Positions 1 to 9,148 are shown, counted from the first letter of the stretch. The stretch is 59,854 nt of DNA from Bacteroidota bacterium (GCA_005884665.1 VBAT01000018.1:79986-139839); one strand, 5' to 3'. Notes: generated by a model not told the origin, from the sequence alone. Numbers and translations are program-made.

Positions 1-68
1 AGTTTGTAACTTCAAAGCCGGATTTCGTTGATCAGCCTGCTGACCCGTATTGCAAAGAAAAGGAATAA
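1..68 (+). CDS. Possible 3' end of a gene entering the window
   Basis: One plus-strand frame (codons starting at base 3) is open from the window edge to a TAA at 66-68. It would encode a polar tail of about 21 residues ending in CKEKE. It is too short to assign and may be chance. If real, it is the C-terminus of a gene lying mostly outside the window. Confidence 0.3.
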   Translation, partial: FVTSKPDFVDQPADPYCKEKE

Positions 69-144
69 AAGATTTGATCGACATCGAGGTACAAACATTC
101 TTCTGATCGCTGAAACCCGCTAAATCCTCTTAAACTGTGATAAC

Positions 145-849
145 ATGGAAAGAATTCAAGCTCTCATTGCAAAGTTGAACCAGCAATTCGCCTCAGGTGC
201 TGAAGCTGCTCAATTACTTACTACGGTTCAACAATTACAAAATGAATTATCTCAATTGCAGCCCAGGACTGCAAAGACCCTGGGTACTTCCAAAGTGGCA
301 GTCACCATGCCATCCGGCATGAGCCAGGTGCCGACCGAGTACGAAAGGTTTTTACCGAAAACAAAACCAGCTGAAGAGCGGGTAAGAGAGGTACAGGAAG
401 TAAAAGAAACTGTATTGGTTGATAGTACGGTTTCAGTGGTAAATGATAACGGGCAGCTGGACATGGCATTTGATCCAATGATCGAGATCCCGACACTTTC
501 TCACCAGCTACAGGAAACTCACCTGGACAACAGGACTTCTATACAACCTGAATCACTCAATGATAAATTGAAACAGGTCAAAACAGAACTGTTTGAAATG
601 TTGAAGGAAACTCCTATCAAAGATCTCCGCAAAGCGATCGGCATCAATGACCGCTTTTTATTTATAGATGACCTTTTCCGTGGCGATGAAGCCATGTATG
701 AGCGCAGTATAAAAACGATCAATAGCTTCAATATTCATGCGGAAGCTGACTACTGGATCACACGTGAACTGAAAGTCAAACTGGGATGGGATAATGAAAA
801 TAAGACCGTCCAGCATTTTGATCAACTGGTAAGAAGACGCTTTTCCTGA
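145..849 (+). CDS. Conserved Bacteroidota hypothetical protein (234 aa)
   Basis: I do not recognise a named family. The protein has no signal peptide or membrane segment. Residues 1-40 are Gln/Leu-rich and look coiled-coil-like. The middle (about 45-130) is low in hydrophobic residues and probably disordered. The C-terminal 100 residues are better ordered, with a KAIGINDRF/IDDLF-type segment and a terminal WITREL...GWD segment. This two-part layout suggests a cytoplasmic adaptor or scaffold, which is inference. The ATG at 145 is the first plausible start. The 3' end overlaps the end of the convergent waaA by 28 nt, which argues that both stops are natural and the locus is compact. Confidence 0.8.
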   Translation: MERIQALIAKLNQQFASGAEAAQLLTTVQQLQNELSQLQPRTAKTLGTSKVAVTMPSGMSQVPTEYERFLPKTKPAEERVREVQEVKETVLVDSTVSVVNDNGQLDMAFDPMIEIPTLSHQLQETHLDNRTSIQPESLNDKLKQVKTELFEMLKETPIKDLRKAIGINDRFLFIDDLFRGDEAMYERSIKTINSFNIHAEADYWITRELKVKLGWDNENKTVQHFDQLVRRRFS

Positions 850-2090
850 ATGTAAAGGCTTATCCTCTCTGTAGCTCCTTTATTTCTCCCGACATATTTC
901 TTTGAAGCGTTGCTGGCTTTATCATAACAGCCATGCGCGTTATTAAGAAGGTTGGTGATTACATTTGCTAACTCAATTTCATTCTTAACTACCAGTGCGC
1001 CGCCATCATCAACGAGTTCCCTTGCCTCGACATATTTCTTATAAAACGGTCCCACGATAACAGGTTTCCCGTATACAGCTGCTTCAAGCACATTGTGTAC
1101 ACCCATTGGTTTCAGACCTCCGCCGACATAGGTAATAGAACCGTAATTATACAGGCGGGAGAGCATACCGATGTTGTCAATGATCAGGTGCCGGGTCTCG
1201 GGTGTCAGATGCCAGGGACCGGTGGTGAGCTGGGAGTAGAGAATTGCGTTAGGGAACAACTTTTTCAGATCATCAAGATGAGCTTCGGTGATTTCATGTG
1301 GGGCAATTATCAGTTTTAGAGATGTATCGGAAATCGAACCAAACGCTTTTTGCAGGAGTTCTTCATCTTCGTTCCAGGTACTTCCGGCGACAACGACCTT
1401 GCTACTGCCAATAAATTTTTCAATAGAAGGGATGGGTTCAAATTTTTCGGCAATTCCAATTACACGGTCGAATCGTGTGTCGCCGGAAACACTGCAAATA
1501 CCCTCAAGCCCGATCCGGGCGATCAGTTTTTTTGATTCTTCGGTTTGTACAAATAAATGATCGAACCGGGAAAGCATTTTACGCTGCAATCCACCGTACC
1601 ACTTAAAGAAGGACATGTCGGGGCGGAACAGCGCGGAAACCAGGAGCAGCGGTATCTCCCGGTACTTTATTTTTTTCAAATAGTAATACCAGAACTCATA
1701 CTTTACAAAGATCACGAGCTGTGGATTGACAATTTCTAAGAAACGTCTTGCATTACTGGCTCCATCTGCAGGCAGGTAAAAGACCCAGTCGGCTCCTGAA
1801 TAATTCTTCTGGACCTCGTAACCAGATGGCGAGAAAAAAGTCAATAAAATCCTGTGACCAGTGTCCAACGACCTGAGCTTTTCGATAACCGGTCGCCCTT
1901 GCTCAAATTCACCCAGCGAGGCACAATGTACCCAGATGATCTTTTCGTTTTGGGGAATGGTTTCCTGCAGTTTTTTAAAGATGTCTTTCCGGCCATTTAC
2001 CCATTTTTTTGCCTTGCCATCAAACAGGGATGCCAGCTGTGTAGCGGCCTTAAATAGCAGGAGAAAAATATTGTAAAAAAAAACATTCAA
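822..2090 (-). CDS. waaA: 3-deoxy-D-manno-octulosonic acid (Kdo) transferase
   Basis: This is a GT30 enzyme that adds Kdo from CMP-Kdo to lipid IVA at the inner face of the inner membrane. An N-terminal hydrophobic anchor (about 1-20) is followed by the family signature WVHCASLGEFEQGRP near residue 55, where the Glu region is catalytic. The C-terminal half has GG(G)LKPMGVHNVLEAAVYGKPVIVGP, the sugar-nucleotide binding region of GT-B folds. At 422 aa it has the usual length. The reading frame offers only a TTG start at 2090, and no in-frame ATG lies nearby. A TAnnTTTG element sits 23 nt upstream, which fits. It is convergent with the 145-849 gene. Confidence 0.93.
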   Translation of the reverse strand: MNVFFYNIFLLLFKAATQLASLFDGKAKKWVNGRKDIFKKLQETIPQNEKIIWVHCASLGEFEQGRPVIEKLRSLDTGHRILLTFFSPSGYEVQKNYSGADWVFYLPADGASNARRFLEIVNPQLVIFVKYEFWYYYLKKIKYREIPLLLVSALFRPDMSFFKWYGGLQRKMLSRFDHLFVQTEESKKLIARIGLEGICSVSGDTRFDRVIGIAEKFEPIPSIEKFIGSSKVVVAGSTWNEDEELLQKAFGSISDTSLKLIIAPHEITEAHLDDLKKLFPNAILYSQLTTGPWHLTPETRHLIIDNIGMLSRLYNYGSITYVGGGLKPMGVHNVLEAAVYGKPVIVGPFYKKYVEARELVDDGGALVVKNEIELANVITNLLNNAHGCYDKASNASKKYVGRNKGATERISLYIQEKRLLTS

Positions 2091-2112
2091 TGATTTGTCT
2101 GCGAATAAGAAA

Positions 2113-2120
2113 CAAATGTA
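2113..2120 (-). promoter_or_regulatory. Putative Bacteroidota -7 promoter element for waaA
   Basis: The minus strand reads TACATTTG, an exact match to the Bacteroidota sigma-A consensus TAnnTTTG. It would place transcription start about 15 nt before the TTG start codon. I do not see a convincing -33 TTTG at the usual distance. Confidence 0.5.
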
Positions 2121-2172
2121 AAAGCAAACTTTTAAACTACAGCTATTTTACTATTTTTGCGCACTGAATTCT

Positions 2173-2298
2173 GACGTTTAATGGTTTAATGGTTTAATGG
2201 TTTAATGGTTGACTGTTACCCAACTATACCCGCCAGGGCATAGTCGTGGCAGTGAACTCTCAAACCGTTCAACGTTGAACCTTTAAACCTTTAAACCC
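2173..2298. repeat. Inverted word-repeat element A
   Basis: The left arm has four perfect tandem copies of TTTAATGG (2177-2208). The right arm has two copies of CTTTAAAC (2281-2296) preceded by a GTTGAAC word; these are close to the reverse complement of the left word. Between them lies a GC-rich core around CCCGCCAGGGCATAG. It separates waaA from the sugar operon. It resembles the elements at 39.3, 44.8 and 45.6 kb in architecture, though not in the exact word. Confidence 0.7.
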
Positions 2299-2306
2299 CC
2301 GAGTGA

Positions 2307-3452
2307 ATGCGTCCAATCCAGATGGTGGATACTAAAACACAGTATCATAAAATAAAGTCGCAGGTAGATAATGCTGTAATGGAAGTGATGGAGAGCTCGG
2401 CTTTCATCAACGGAAAAGCTGTTCAGGATTTCGCCGCTGATCTTTCCACTTACCTGTCCATAAAGCACACCATTGCCTGCGCTAATGGAACCGACGCATT
2501 ACAGATCGCCATGATGGCCCTCGATCTGCAGCCGGGGGACGAAGTGATCACACCTTCCTTTACCTATATTGCCACCACTGAGGTGATTGCCCTGCTTAGA
2601 CTTACCCCGGTTTTCGTGGAAGTAGATCCTGGCTCGTTTTGCATGGATCCCGCAGACCTGGAAAGGGCCATCACTCCTAGAACCAAAGCGATCGTACCGG
2701 TTCACCTATATGGGCAGGCCGCTCCCATGCAGGAGATTATGTCCATTGCAAAAAAACACGGGCTATATGTGATCGAGGACAATGCACAGGCGATCGGCTG
2801 CGATTATACTTTTCCCGGTGGGTCAAAAAAGAAAACCGGGACTATCGGTCATATCGGGACCACTTCATTTTACCCTTCAAAAAACCTGGGCGCTTTTGGC
2901 GACGGCGGAGCTATTTTCACTGCTGATGATGCGCTGGCCGAAAAAATGAGAATGATTGCCAATCATGGCCAAAGCAAAAGATATTACCATGATGTCGTTG
3001 GTTGCAATAGTCGGCTCGATACGGTCCAGGCAGCTATTCTTGTTATTAAATTGAAACACCTGGATGAATATATCGCCGCGAGAAGAAAGGCAGCAGATTT
3101 TTATGACAGGGCTTTTGCAAACAATAAAAGGATAAAGGTACCGTTCAGGGCAGGCTATTCACACCATGTGTTCCATCAATACACGCTGGTGATCGATGGG
3201 CCGGAAGATCCCGTAAAGTACCGCGATGGATTGAACAGGTTTCTTGCCGATAATAAGATACCTTCCATGATTTATTATCCTGTACCGGGGCATAAGCAAA
3301 AGATGTTTGACAACGTCAGCGTTGTCTCCAGGCCGATGCCGGTTACCGATTGGCTAACACAGCGGGTGATCTCGCTGCCCATGCATACTGAACTGGATGA
3401 AGAGCAATTGAAGTTTATAACGGATAAGGTAACTGAATATACAAGCGGATAA
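2307..3452 (+). CDS. DegT/DnrJ/EryC1-type sugar aminotransferase
   Basis: This PLP-dependent transaminase acts on keto sugar nucleotides in surface polysaccharide synthesis (WbpE/WlbC-like). Visible marks are the N-terminal MVDTKTQY, a GTDALQIA cofactor-phosphate segment, HLYGQAAPM, the EDNAQAIG Asp region, and SFYPSKNLGAFGDGG, whose Lys forms the internal aldimine. Its 381 aa is normal. The ATG at 2307 gives the usual short lead-in MRPIQMVD. It is the first gene of a run of six plus-strand nucleotide-sugar genes. The exact substrate cannot be read from sequence, but the linked UDP-HexNAc dehydrogenase suggests a UDP-3-keto-HexNAcA or related sugar. Confidence 0.9.
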   Translation: MRPIQMVDTKTQYHKIKSQVDNAVMEVMESSAFINGKAVQDFAADLSTYLSIKHTIACANGTDALQIAMMALDLQPGDEVITPSFTYIATTEVIALLRLTPVFVEVDPGSFCMDPADLERAITPRTKAIVPVHLYGQAAPMQEIMSIAKKHGLYVIEDNAQAIGCDYTFPGGSKKKTGTIGHIGTTSFYPSKNLGAFGDGGAIFTADDALAEKMRMIANHGQSKRYYHDVVGCNSRLDTVQAAILVIKLKHLDEYIAARRKAADFYDRAFANNKRIKVPFRAGYSHHVFHQYTLVIDGPEDPVKYRDGLNRFLADNKIPSMIYYPVPGHKQKMFDNVSVVSRPMPVTDWLTQRVISLPMHTELDEEQLKFITDKVTEYTSG

Positions 3453-3487
3453 TTTAAATTTTATATTTTCAACTTCTAAACTCAATT

Positions 3488-4798
3488 ATGAAAATTGCTG
3501 TCGTTGGAACTGGCTATGTTGGTTTGGTAACTGGAACTTGTTTTGCAGAAACAGGAAACAATGTGACTTGCGTGGACATTGATGCAGGCAAGGTTAAAAT
3601 GCTGAGCAATGGGGAGATCACTATCTACGAGCCGGGACTTGAAAAATTATTTTTGCGCAACCTTAAAGAAGGCCGCCTCAATTTTACCACCGATCTCGCT
3701 GCCGGCATCAGGGATGCAGTGATCATTTGCCTGGCCTTGCCAACTCCTCCCGGAGAAGATGGGTCAGCCGACCTGAAATATATCCTGGGAGTTGCAGAAG
3801 ATCTTGGACAATTGCTGACTGACTATAAACTGATCGTTGATAAAAGCACAGTGCCGGTAGGGACAGCAGAAAAAGTACATGCTGCCATCGCAAAAAATTA
3901 TAAAGGCGAATTTGATGTGGTAAGTAACCCGGAGTTTTTACGCGAAGGAGTGGCGGTAGAAGATTTCATGAAACCTTACAGGGTGATAATCGGTACCCGC
4001 TCCGACAGGGCTAAGAAATTAATGAACGATCTCTATGCGCCGTTTGTGCGCCAGGGCAATCCTGTTATATTCATGGATGAACGTTCGGCCGAATTGACCA
4101 AGTATGCGGCCAATTCTTTTTTGGCTGTTAAGATCTCTTTCATGAATGAGATCGCCAAGCTGTGTGAACTGCTCGGCGCTGATGTTGACATGGTTCGCCG
4201 CGGTATTGGAAGCGATGAAAGGATCGGCAAAAGATTTTTATTCCCCGGTATTGGTTATGGTGGTAGTTGTTTTCCCAAGGACGTAAAGGCCCTGGAAAAA
4301 TCTTCTATCGAGGTCAACTATGATTTCAAGATATTAAAAGCCGTGATGACGGTAAATGAGATCCAGAAGGGACACCTGTTACCAGGGATCAAAAAATATT
4401 TCAAGGGCAACCTCAAGGGAAAACATTTCGCCTTATGGGGCCTTGCATTTAAGCCTAATACTGACGATACCCGGGAGGCGCCGGCATTATCTATCATTGA
4501 AAGTTTATTGAAAGAGGGAGCAACGGTCTGTGCATTCGATCCGGAAGGAATGAAGAATGTAAAAAAACAAATTGGGGAAGTCATCGAGTATGCCGGCAAT
4601 CAATATGATGCCTTAAAGGATGCGGATGCCCTGATCATTGCAACTGAATGGAATGAGTTCCGGACTCCCGATTTTGCCAAGATCGGCGATCTGCTTAATA
4701 ACAAAGCCATTTTCGACGGACGAAATCTTTTTGACCTCTCAGCCCTTGAAGACCTCGGCTTCCATTACGAAAGCGTGGGCAGAAGGGTAGTTAATTAA
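3488..4798 (+). CDS. ugd: UDP-glucose 6-dehydrogenase
   Basis: It oxidises UDP-glucose to UDP-glucuronate with two NAD+. The N-terminus MKIAVVGTGYVGLVTG is the Rossmann loop. The active-site cysteine lies in GIGYGGSCFPKDVKAL (about residue 260), and the C-terminal nucleotide-binding domain contains GLAFKPNTDDTREAP. Its 436 aa is typical. It lies 35 nt after the aminotransferase and 9 nt before the decarboxylase-like gene that would use its product, so UDP-glucuronate to UDP-xylose is a likely branch. Confidence 0.95.
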   Translation: MKIAVVGTGYVGLVTGTCFAETGNNVTCVDIDAGKVKMLSNGEITIYEPGLEKLFLRNLKEGRLNFTTDLAAGIRDAVIICLALPTPPGEDGSADLKYILGVAEDLGQLLTDYKLIVDKSTVPVGTAEKVHAAIAKNYKGEFDVVSNPEFLREGVAVEDFMKPYRVIIGTRSDRAKKLMNDLYAPFVRQGNPVIFMDERSAELTKYAANSFLAVKISFMNEIAKLCELLGADVDMVRRGIGSDERIGKRFLFPGIGYGGSCFPKDVKALEKSSIEVNYDFKILKAVMTVNEIQKGHLLPGIKKYFKGNLKGKHFALWGLAFKPNTDDTREAPALSIIESLLKEGATVCAFDPEGMKNVKKQIGEVIEYAGNQYDALKDADALIIATEWNEFRTPDFAKIGDLLNNKAIFDGRNLFDLSALEDLGFHYESVGRRVVN

Positions 4799-4807
4799 AA
4801 TCAAGCT

Positions 4808-5791
4808 ATGAAACGTAAACGTATATTAATTACCGGGGCAGCCGGTTTTCTCGGATCACACTTATCAGACCGGTTTATCAAGGAAGGGTTTCATGTTATC
4901 GCAATGGATAACCTGATCACCGGTGACCTGCGCAATATTGAGCACCTGTTCAAGCTTGAACAATTCGAGTTTTATCATCATGATGTTTCCAAGTTCATAC
5001 ATATCCCAGGCAACCTGGATTATATTTTGCATTTTGCTTCGCCAGCCAGTCCTATCGACTACCTCAAGATCCCGATTCAAACGCTGAAAGTTGGATCGCT
5101 GGGAACACACAACTGCCTGGGTCTTGCAAAAGCAAAGAATGCAACAATACTGGTCGCTTCAACAAGTGAAGTTTACGGAGATCCGCTGGTCCACCCGCAA
5201 ACGGAAGAATACTGGGGCAATGTCAATCCTGTTGGACCTCGTGGTGTTTACGACGAAGCCAAGCGTTTCCAGGAAGCTATTACGATGGCTTATCACACAT
5301 TCCATAATGTAGATACGAGGATCATTCGCATATTCAATACCTATGGGCCGAGAATGAGGCTCAATGACGGTCGTGCCCTGCCGGCTTTCATCGGGCAGGC
5401 ATTGAGAGGGGAGGACCTGACTGTGTTCGGGGATGGCTCGCAGACCAGGAGCTTCTGTTATATTGACGACCTGGTAGAAGGAATTTACAGGTTGCTGATG
5501 AGCGACTACAATTTTCCTGTGAATATTGGCAACCCGGATGAGATCACCCTGTTGGAATTTGCGAAAGAGATTTTGGAGCTGACGGATCATAAAGTAAAGA
5601 TCGCTTTCAAAGAACTGCCGGTGGATGATCCTAAGCAACGCCAGCCAGATATTACGAAGGCTAAAGCACTGCTTGACTGGGAACCGAAAGTGAAACGCAA
5701 AGAAGGATTGAAGATCACGTATGATTATTTCAGGTCATTACCGGAAGAAGACCTGTATAAGCAACCGAAAGAGTTTGTGAGTATGAAATAA
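4808..5791 (+). CDS. UDP-glucuronate decarboxylase-like SDR (UXS family)
   Basis: This extended short-chain dehydrogenase has the NAD-binding [10 protein letters not shown] at residues 10-19, the phosphate-side DNLITGD, a STSEVYGDP motif and a catalytic Tyr/Lys pair in [18 protein letters not shown] and the [10 protein letters not shown] segment are typical of UXS enzymes, which convert UDP-glucuronate to UDP-xylose. Its 327 aa is the length of bacterial UXS without a membrane anchor. It sits directly after ugd, its expected substrate supplier. A 4-epimerase is a less likely alternative. Confidence 0.88.
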   Translation: MKRKRILITGAAGFLGSHLSDRFIKEGFHVIAMDNLITGDLRNIEHLFKLEQFEFYHHDVSKFIHIPGNLDYILHFASPASPIDYLKIPIQTLKVGSLGTHNCLGLAKAKNATILVASTSEVYGDPLVHPQTEEYWGNVNPVGPRGVYDEAKRFQEAITMAYHTFHNVDTRIIRIFNTYGPRMRLNDGRALPAFIGQALRGEDLTVFGDGSQTRSFCYIDDLVEGIYRLLMSDYNFPVNIGNPDEITLLEFAKEILELTDHKVKIAFKELPVDDPKQRQPDITKAKALLDWEPKVKRKEGLKITYDYFRSLPEEDLYKQPKEFVSMK

Positions 5792-5834
5792 AGAATACCG
5801 AACCCATATACAAACCATTAAACTAAAACTTTAC

Positions 5835-7124
5835 ATGTACCAGGAGTTAATTGACAAAAAGGCAAAACTGGCTGTGATCGGGCTGGGATACGTTGGCCTT
5901 CCCATCGCGCTGGAGTTTGCCAGGAAAATATCTGTGATCGGCTTTGATATCAATGCCAAGCGAATTGAAATGATGAAGAATAGCATTGATCCCAGCAGCG
6001 AACTGGAGAAAAAAGATTTTGAAGGTTGCGATATCAGGTTTACCAACTCTCTGGATGAATTGAGAGAAGCCAAATTCTTTATTGTAGCCGTGCCTACCCC
6101 GGTAGACGATCACAATGTTCCCGATCTCATTCCTGTGCAGCGTGCTTCTGAAACGATCGGTAAAGTGGTCAAGAAGGGAGATTATGTCGTTTATGAATCC
6201 ACCGTTTATCCAGGTTGCACAGAGGAAGATTGTTTGCCCATCATTGAAAAATTATCCGGGCTCAAGAATATTACGGATTTCAAACTGGGATATTCGCCTG
6301 AGCGTATCAACCCGGGCGACAAGCAACATACCCTTGCCAGGATCATAAAGGTTGTATCGGGATGTGATGCAGAGTCACTGGACCAGATAGCCAAGGTATA
6401 CGAATTGGTCGTGCAGGTAGGTGTGCACCGCGCTTCTTCCATCAAGGTGGCTGAAGCGGCCAAGATCATTGAGAATACACAACGTGACCTCAACATCGCT
6501 TTGATGAATGAGCTGTCTATCATTTTTGATAAGATAGGGAATAATACCTATGAGGTCTTAGAGGCCGCAGGCACGAAATGGAATTTTTTAAAATTTCAAC
6601 CCGGTCTTGTCGGGGGACATTGTATTGGAGTTGATCCTTATTACCTGACCCATAAAGCCAAGCAGCTCGGTTATCACTCGGAAGTGATCCTGGCCGGCCG
6701 TAACATCAATGATAATATGGCCAAATACGTGGCTAAAAAGATCATCCAGCATATTATCAGGAACAGCGGCGATGTGAAATCTTCAAGGGTGCTGATCAAA
6801 GGAGCTACTTTCAAGGAAAATGTAAGTGACATACGCAATTCAAAAGTCTGTGATGTGGTCAGAGCGCTAAAAGAATACTATGTGAATGTGGATGTGGAAG
6901 ATCCTTACGCGGATTCAGATGAACTTAACCATGAATATGGGTTCGGCCTGGTGAAAAATATTGCCAATGATTATGATGCTGTGATCATTTCCGTGCCGCA
7001 CAAGGATTTTATGTTACTGGATGATGCTTATTTTAGCAGTATTACCAAGCCTCATGCCGTGATCGCAGACCTCAAAGGGATCTATCGCGGGAAGATAAAT
7101 AACAGAAATTACTGGAGCTTTTAA
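5835..7124 (+). CDS. UDP-N-acetylhexosamine 6-dehydrogenase (WbpO/TviB-like)
   Basis: This is a second nucleotide-sugar dehydrogenase. The Rossmann loop is LAVIGLGYVGLPIA (12-25), with VAVPTPVDD in the central region. The catalytic Cys sits in PGLVGGHCIGVDPYYLT, a form characteristic of UDP-GlcNAc/GalNAc dehydrogenases rather than of UDP-glucose dehydrogenase. The C-terminal domain has GATFKENVSDIRNSK. Its 429 aa is normal. It ends one base before the rfbC start, so the two are translationally linked. Its product is probably a UDP-HexNAc uronic acid for surface glycan. Confidence 0.9.
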   Translation: MYQELIDKKAKLAVIGLGYVGLPIALEFARKISVIGFDINAKRIEMMKNSIDPSSELEKKDFEGCDIRFTNSLDELREAKFFIVAVPTPVDDHNVPDLIPVQRASETIGKVVKKGDYVVYESTVYPGCTEEDCLPIIEKLSGLKNITDFKLGYSPERINPGDKQHTLARIIKVVSGCDAESLDQIAKVYELVVQVGVHRASSIKVAEAAKIIENTQRDLNIALMNELSIIFDKIGNNTYEVLEAAGTKWNFLKFQPGLVGGHCIGVDPYYLTHKAKQLGYHSEVILAGRNINDNMAKYVAKKIIQHIIRNSGDVKSSRVLIKGATFKENVSDIRNSKVCDVVRALKEYYVNVDVEDPYADSDELNHEYGFGLVKNIANDYDAVIISVPHKDFMLLDDAYFSSITKPHAVIADLKGIYRGKINNRNYWSF

Positions 7125-7125
7125 C

Positions 7126-7680
7126 ATGCCATTTGTTGCTACTGATATTTCCGGCCTTTATGTTTTTGAGCCAAAGGTCTTCGAAGATAGCCGGGGTTAT
7201 TTTTTTGAATCGTACAACGAAAAAAACTTTTCCACGATCGGGGTAGAAGCGCATTTTGTACAGGACAATGAATCTTCATCTGCCTATGGCGTTATTCGGG
7301 GACTGCATTACCAGCTTAATCCCTATGCGCAGGCCAAACTGATAAGGGTATTAAAAGGAGAAATTCTCGATGTGGTGGTCGATATCCGGCAGGGTTCGCC
7401 TTCATTCGGCAAAAGTTTTTCAATTGAATTAACGGCAGAAAATAAAAAACAGCTTTATATTCCAAAAGGCTTTGCACACGGTTTTTCAGTATTGAGCGAA
7501 AAAGCCGTCGTGTTTTATAAATGCGACGAGTTCTATAACAAAGAAAGCGAGGGGGGCATCCGTTTCGACGACCCGGAACTAAAAATAGACTGGAGGACCC
7601 CGGTTGACCAGGCCATCATTTCAAAAAAAGACCAACAGCTTCCTTCACTGGCCAATTGCAAAAACAACTTCGTCTTTTAA
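7126..7680 (+). CDS. rfbC: dTDP-4-dehydrorhamnose 3,5-epimerase
   Basis: This cupin-fold epimerase of dTDP-L-rhamnose synthesis begins with the usual GLYVFEPKVFED. It carries RGLHYQ with the catalytic-base His, the DVVVDIRQGSPSFG strand and YIPKGFAHGF. Its 184 aa is the standard length. rfbA and rfbB, which act earlier in the pathway, are not in this window and must lie elsewhere. The pathway order rfbC-rfbD is preserved. Confidence 0.95.
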   Translation: MPFVATDISGLYVFEPKVFEDSRGYFFESYNEKNFSTIGVEAHFVQDNESSSAYGVIRGLHYQLNPYAQAKLIRVLKGEILDVVVDIRQGSPSFGKSFSIELTAENKKQLYIPKGFAHGFSVLSEKAVVFYKCDEFYNKESEGGIRFDDPELKIDWRTPVDQAIISKKDQQLPSLANCKNNFVF

Positions 7681-7696
7681 AAAGACTGCATAACCA

Positions 7697-8629
7697 ATGT
7701 CACCCGACACCCGACACCCCACACCTGGCAGCAGAATACTGGTAACAGGCGCCAATGGTCAATTAGGACGTGAACTGCAGGAACTGGCGCCTCGCTACCG
7801 CCAGTATGAATTTATTTTTTTGTCAAAGGAGGAGTTGCCAGTTGAAGATTCGTCGAGAATAAATAAAACTTTCGAATCGTATCGTCCTGATTATTGCATA
7901 AACTGCGCAGCTTACACGGCTGTGGACAAGGCGGAAGCCCAAAGGGATCTTGCATTTAAGATCAATGCTGAAGCGGTGGAGCTATTGGCGAAAGCCTGTA
8001 AAGAATATGATTGCCGCTTTATTCATATTTCCACGGATTATGTTTTTGATGGCACTGCCACTACTCCTTATTCCGAGGAGTCAGCGACAAAGCCGCAAAG
8101 CGTTTATGGCGAATCAAAACTGGAAGGAGAGAAGCTGGCACTGGATGCGAACCCGGATACACTCATCATCCGCACTTCCTGGGTATATTCAGAATTCGGA
8201 AAGAATTTTGTAAAAACCATGCTCAGGCTGATGCATGATAAAGAAGAGATCAATGTAGTTAATGACCAAACAGGTTCTCCTACTTACGCCGCCGATTTAG
8301 CGGAAGCCCTCTTACAAATTATCGGAACTCTTCCTTCTTATAATCTACAGCTTACAACTTATAACCTGCCTAGCGGCAGGCAGGCCCACAACATCTTTCA
8401 TTTCAGCAACGATGGGATCATCTCATGGTATGATTTTGCGGTTGCCATCAAAGAGCTCTCTGGGAGCAAATGCAAAGTCAACCCCATCGCTACTTCTCAA
8501 TATCCAACCCTTGCCAAACGACCTGTTTATTCTGTGTTGGATAAAGCAAAGATTCAAGTGACGTTTGGGATCGAGTTGAAGGATTGGAGGAAAAGCCTGG
8601 CGGTTTGTATACAGCGGATAAATAAATAA
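7697..8629 (+). CDS. rfbD: dTDP-4-dehydrorhamnose reductase with repeat-derived insert
   Basis: It performs the last step to dTDP-L-rhamnose. NADPH binding is at RILVTGANGQLGREL, the catalytic Tyr/Lys at VYGESKLEGE, and DYVFDG and RTSWVYSEFGKNFV are family motifs. Two oddities are visible. The first 12 codons are built from a CCCGACA-type tandem (7700-7725) placed before the conserved core. About 20 residues (SYNLQLTTYNLPSGRQA, near 210-230) correspond to an inserted word-repeat plus a CCTGCC-TAGC-GGCAGG palindrome at 8338-8388, between the ALLQII helix and the conserved IFHFSNDG. The frame stays open, so the enzyme may tolerate the insert. Confidence 0.92.
   Translation: MSPDTRHPTPGSRILVTGANGQLGRELQELAPRYRQYEFIFLSKEELPVEDSSRINKTFESYRPDYCINCAAYTAVDKAEAQRDLAFKINAEAVELLAKACKEYDCRFIHISTDYVFDGTATTPYSEESATKPQSVYGESKLEGEKLALDANPDTLIIRTSWVYSEFGKNFVKTMLRLMHDKEEINVVNDQTGSPTYAADLAEALLQIIGTLPSYNLQLTTYNLPSGRQAHNIFHFSNDGIISWYDFAVAIKELSGSKCKVNPIATSQYPTLAKRPVYSVLDKAKIQVTFGIELKDWRKSLAVCIQRINK
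8338..8391. repeat. Palindromic repeat element inside rfbD
   Basis: Words of the form CTTACAACTTATAA are followed by CCTGCC (8365-8370), TAGC and GGCAGG (8375-8380), a 6-bp GC hairpin with CAGG repeated after it. It interrupts a conserved enzyme without breaking the frame. Confidence 0.6.
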
Positions 8630-8809
8630 TAGCCCCCGACGTGGGAAATTCAACATTATAATAAACGTACCTCAATCGCTTTTTTTCACGCAAATTGCTT
8701 TGCAATGGTTCAAGTCTACGTGATGAAAGTGTTATGATTTGATGCTTAGAAAACCAGTATATAAGGAGATGAAGATTGTGGCAAGACCGGGATAGGAGAC
8801 GAGCAGAGG

Positions 8810-9031
8810 CTAGATCGAATTGATTTTGCCAATCACTTCGAACTCCACCTTGTTGCCCTTGAAGTTTGCTGGGATTGACTTGGCTTTAGATGTCAGCCGT
8901 GATAAAAGCACGACAATATAATACATGCCATCCTTTTTGCGGACTGAGGTGCCCACGACGCCACTGTACTCCTTGATAGCATCATACAGTTCATCCTTAG
9001 CAATTTTTATGTTTTCCACGTCTACAAACAT
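8810..9031 (-). CDS. Small protein resembling the N-terminal domain of the adjacent protease (73 aa)
   Basis: This cytoplasmic-looking small protein has no signal or membrane segment. Residues 23-70 (VVGTSVRKKDGMYY..., then PANFKGNKVEFEVIGKI) align by eye with residues about 43-90 of the neighbouring trypsin-fold protein (LVGVSVTRINKNDF... EFIIQNVGEI). The pattern VG-SV, a hydrophobic beta-strand, LL, then a closing strand ending in G-[KE]-I is shared. Domains of this shape precede the catalytic core in some bacterial trypsin-like proteins. A free-standing copy suggests an inhibitor, chaperone or competitor for the protease, which is inference. It is the last gene of a minus-strand trio, 111 nt after the protease. 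Confidence 0.65.
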   Translation of the reverse strand: MFVDVENIKIAKDELYDAIKEYSGVVGTSVRKKDGMYYIVVLLSRLTSKAKSIPANFKGNKVEFEVIGKINSI

Positions 9032-9087
9032 ATTATATCATATTCACGATCTCAAGCGCAAAGACCCTTATACTGACCGTAAAACTA

Positions 9088-9148
9088 CTGTAAACGTTTG
9101 CTGTGCCGATTATTAATTGGTTAATTTTAACTTTCTAAGCGTTTACAG
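9088..9148. repeat. Inverted repeat between protease and small domain gene
   Basis: CTGTAAACG at 9088-9096 is the exact inverse of CGTTTACAG at 9140-9148, with a 43-nt AT-rich spacer. The right arm overlaps the last codons of the protease gene. It could form an intercistronic hairpin that lowers read-through to the downstream small gene, or be a two-site operator. Confidence 0.4.

Noticed and set aside
2177..2208. Tandem TTTAATGG repeats as a CRISPR-like array
   Set aside because: The units are contiguous 8-mers without spacers and no cas genes are present.
5159..5638. 159-aa minus-strand ORF inside the UXS-like gene
   Set aside because: It lies opposite a well-supported enzyme, has no family motif and is a shadow frame.
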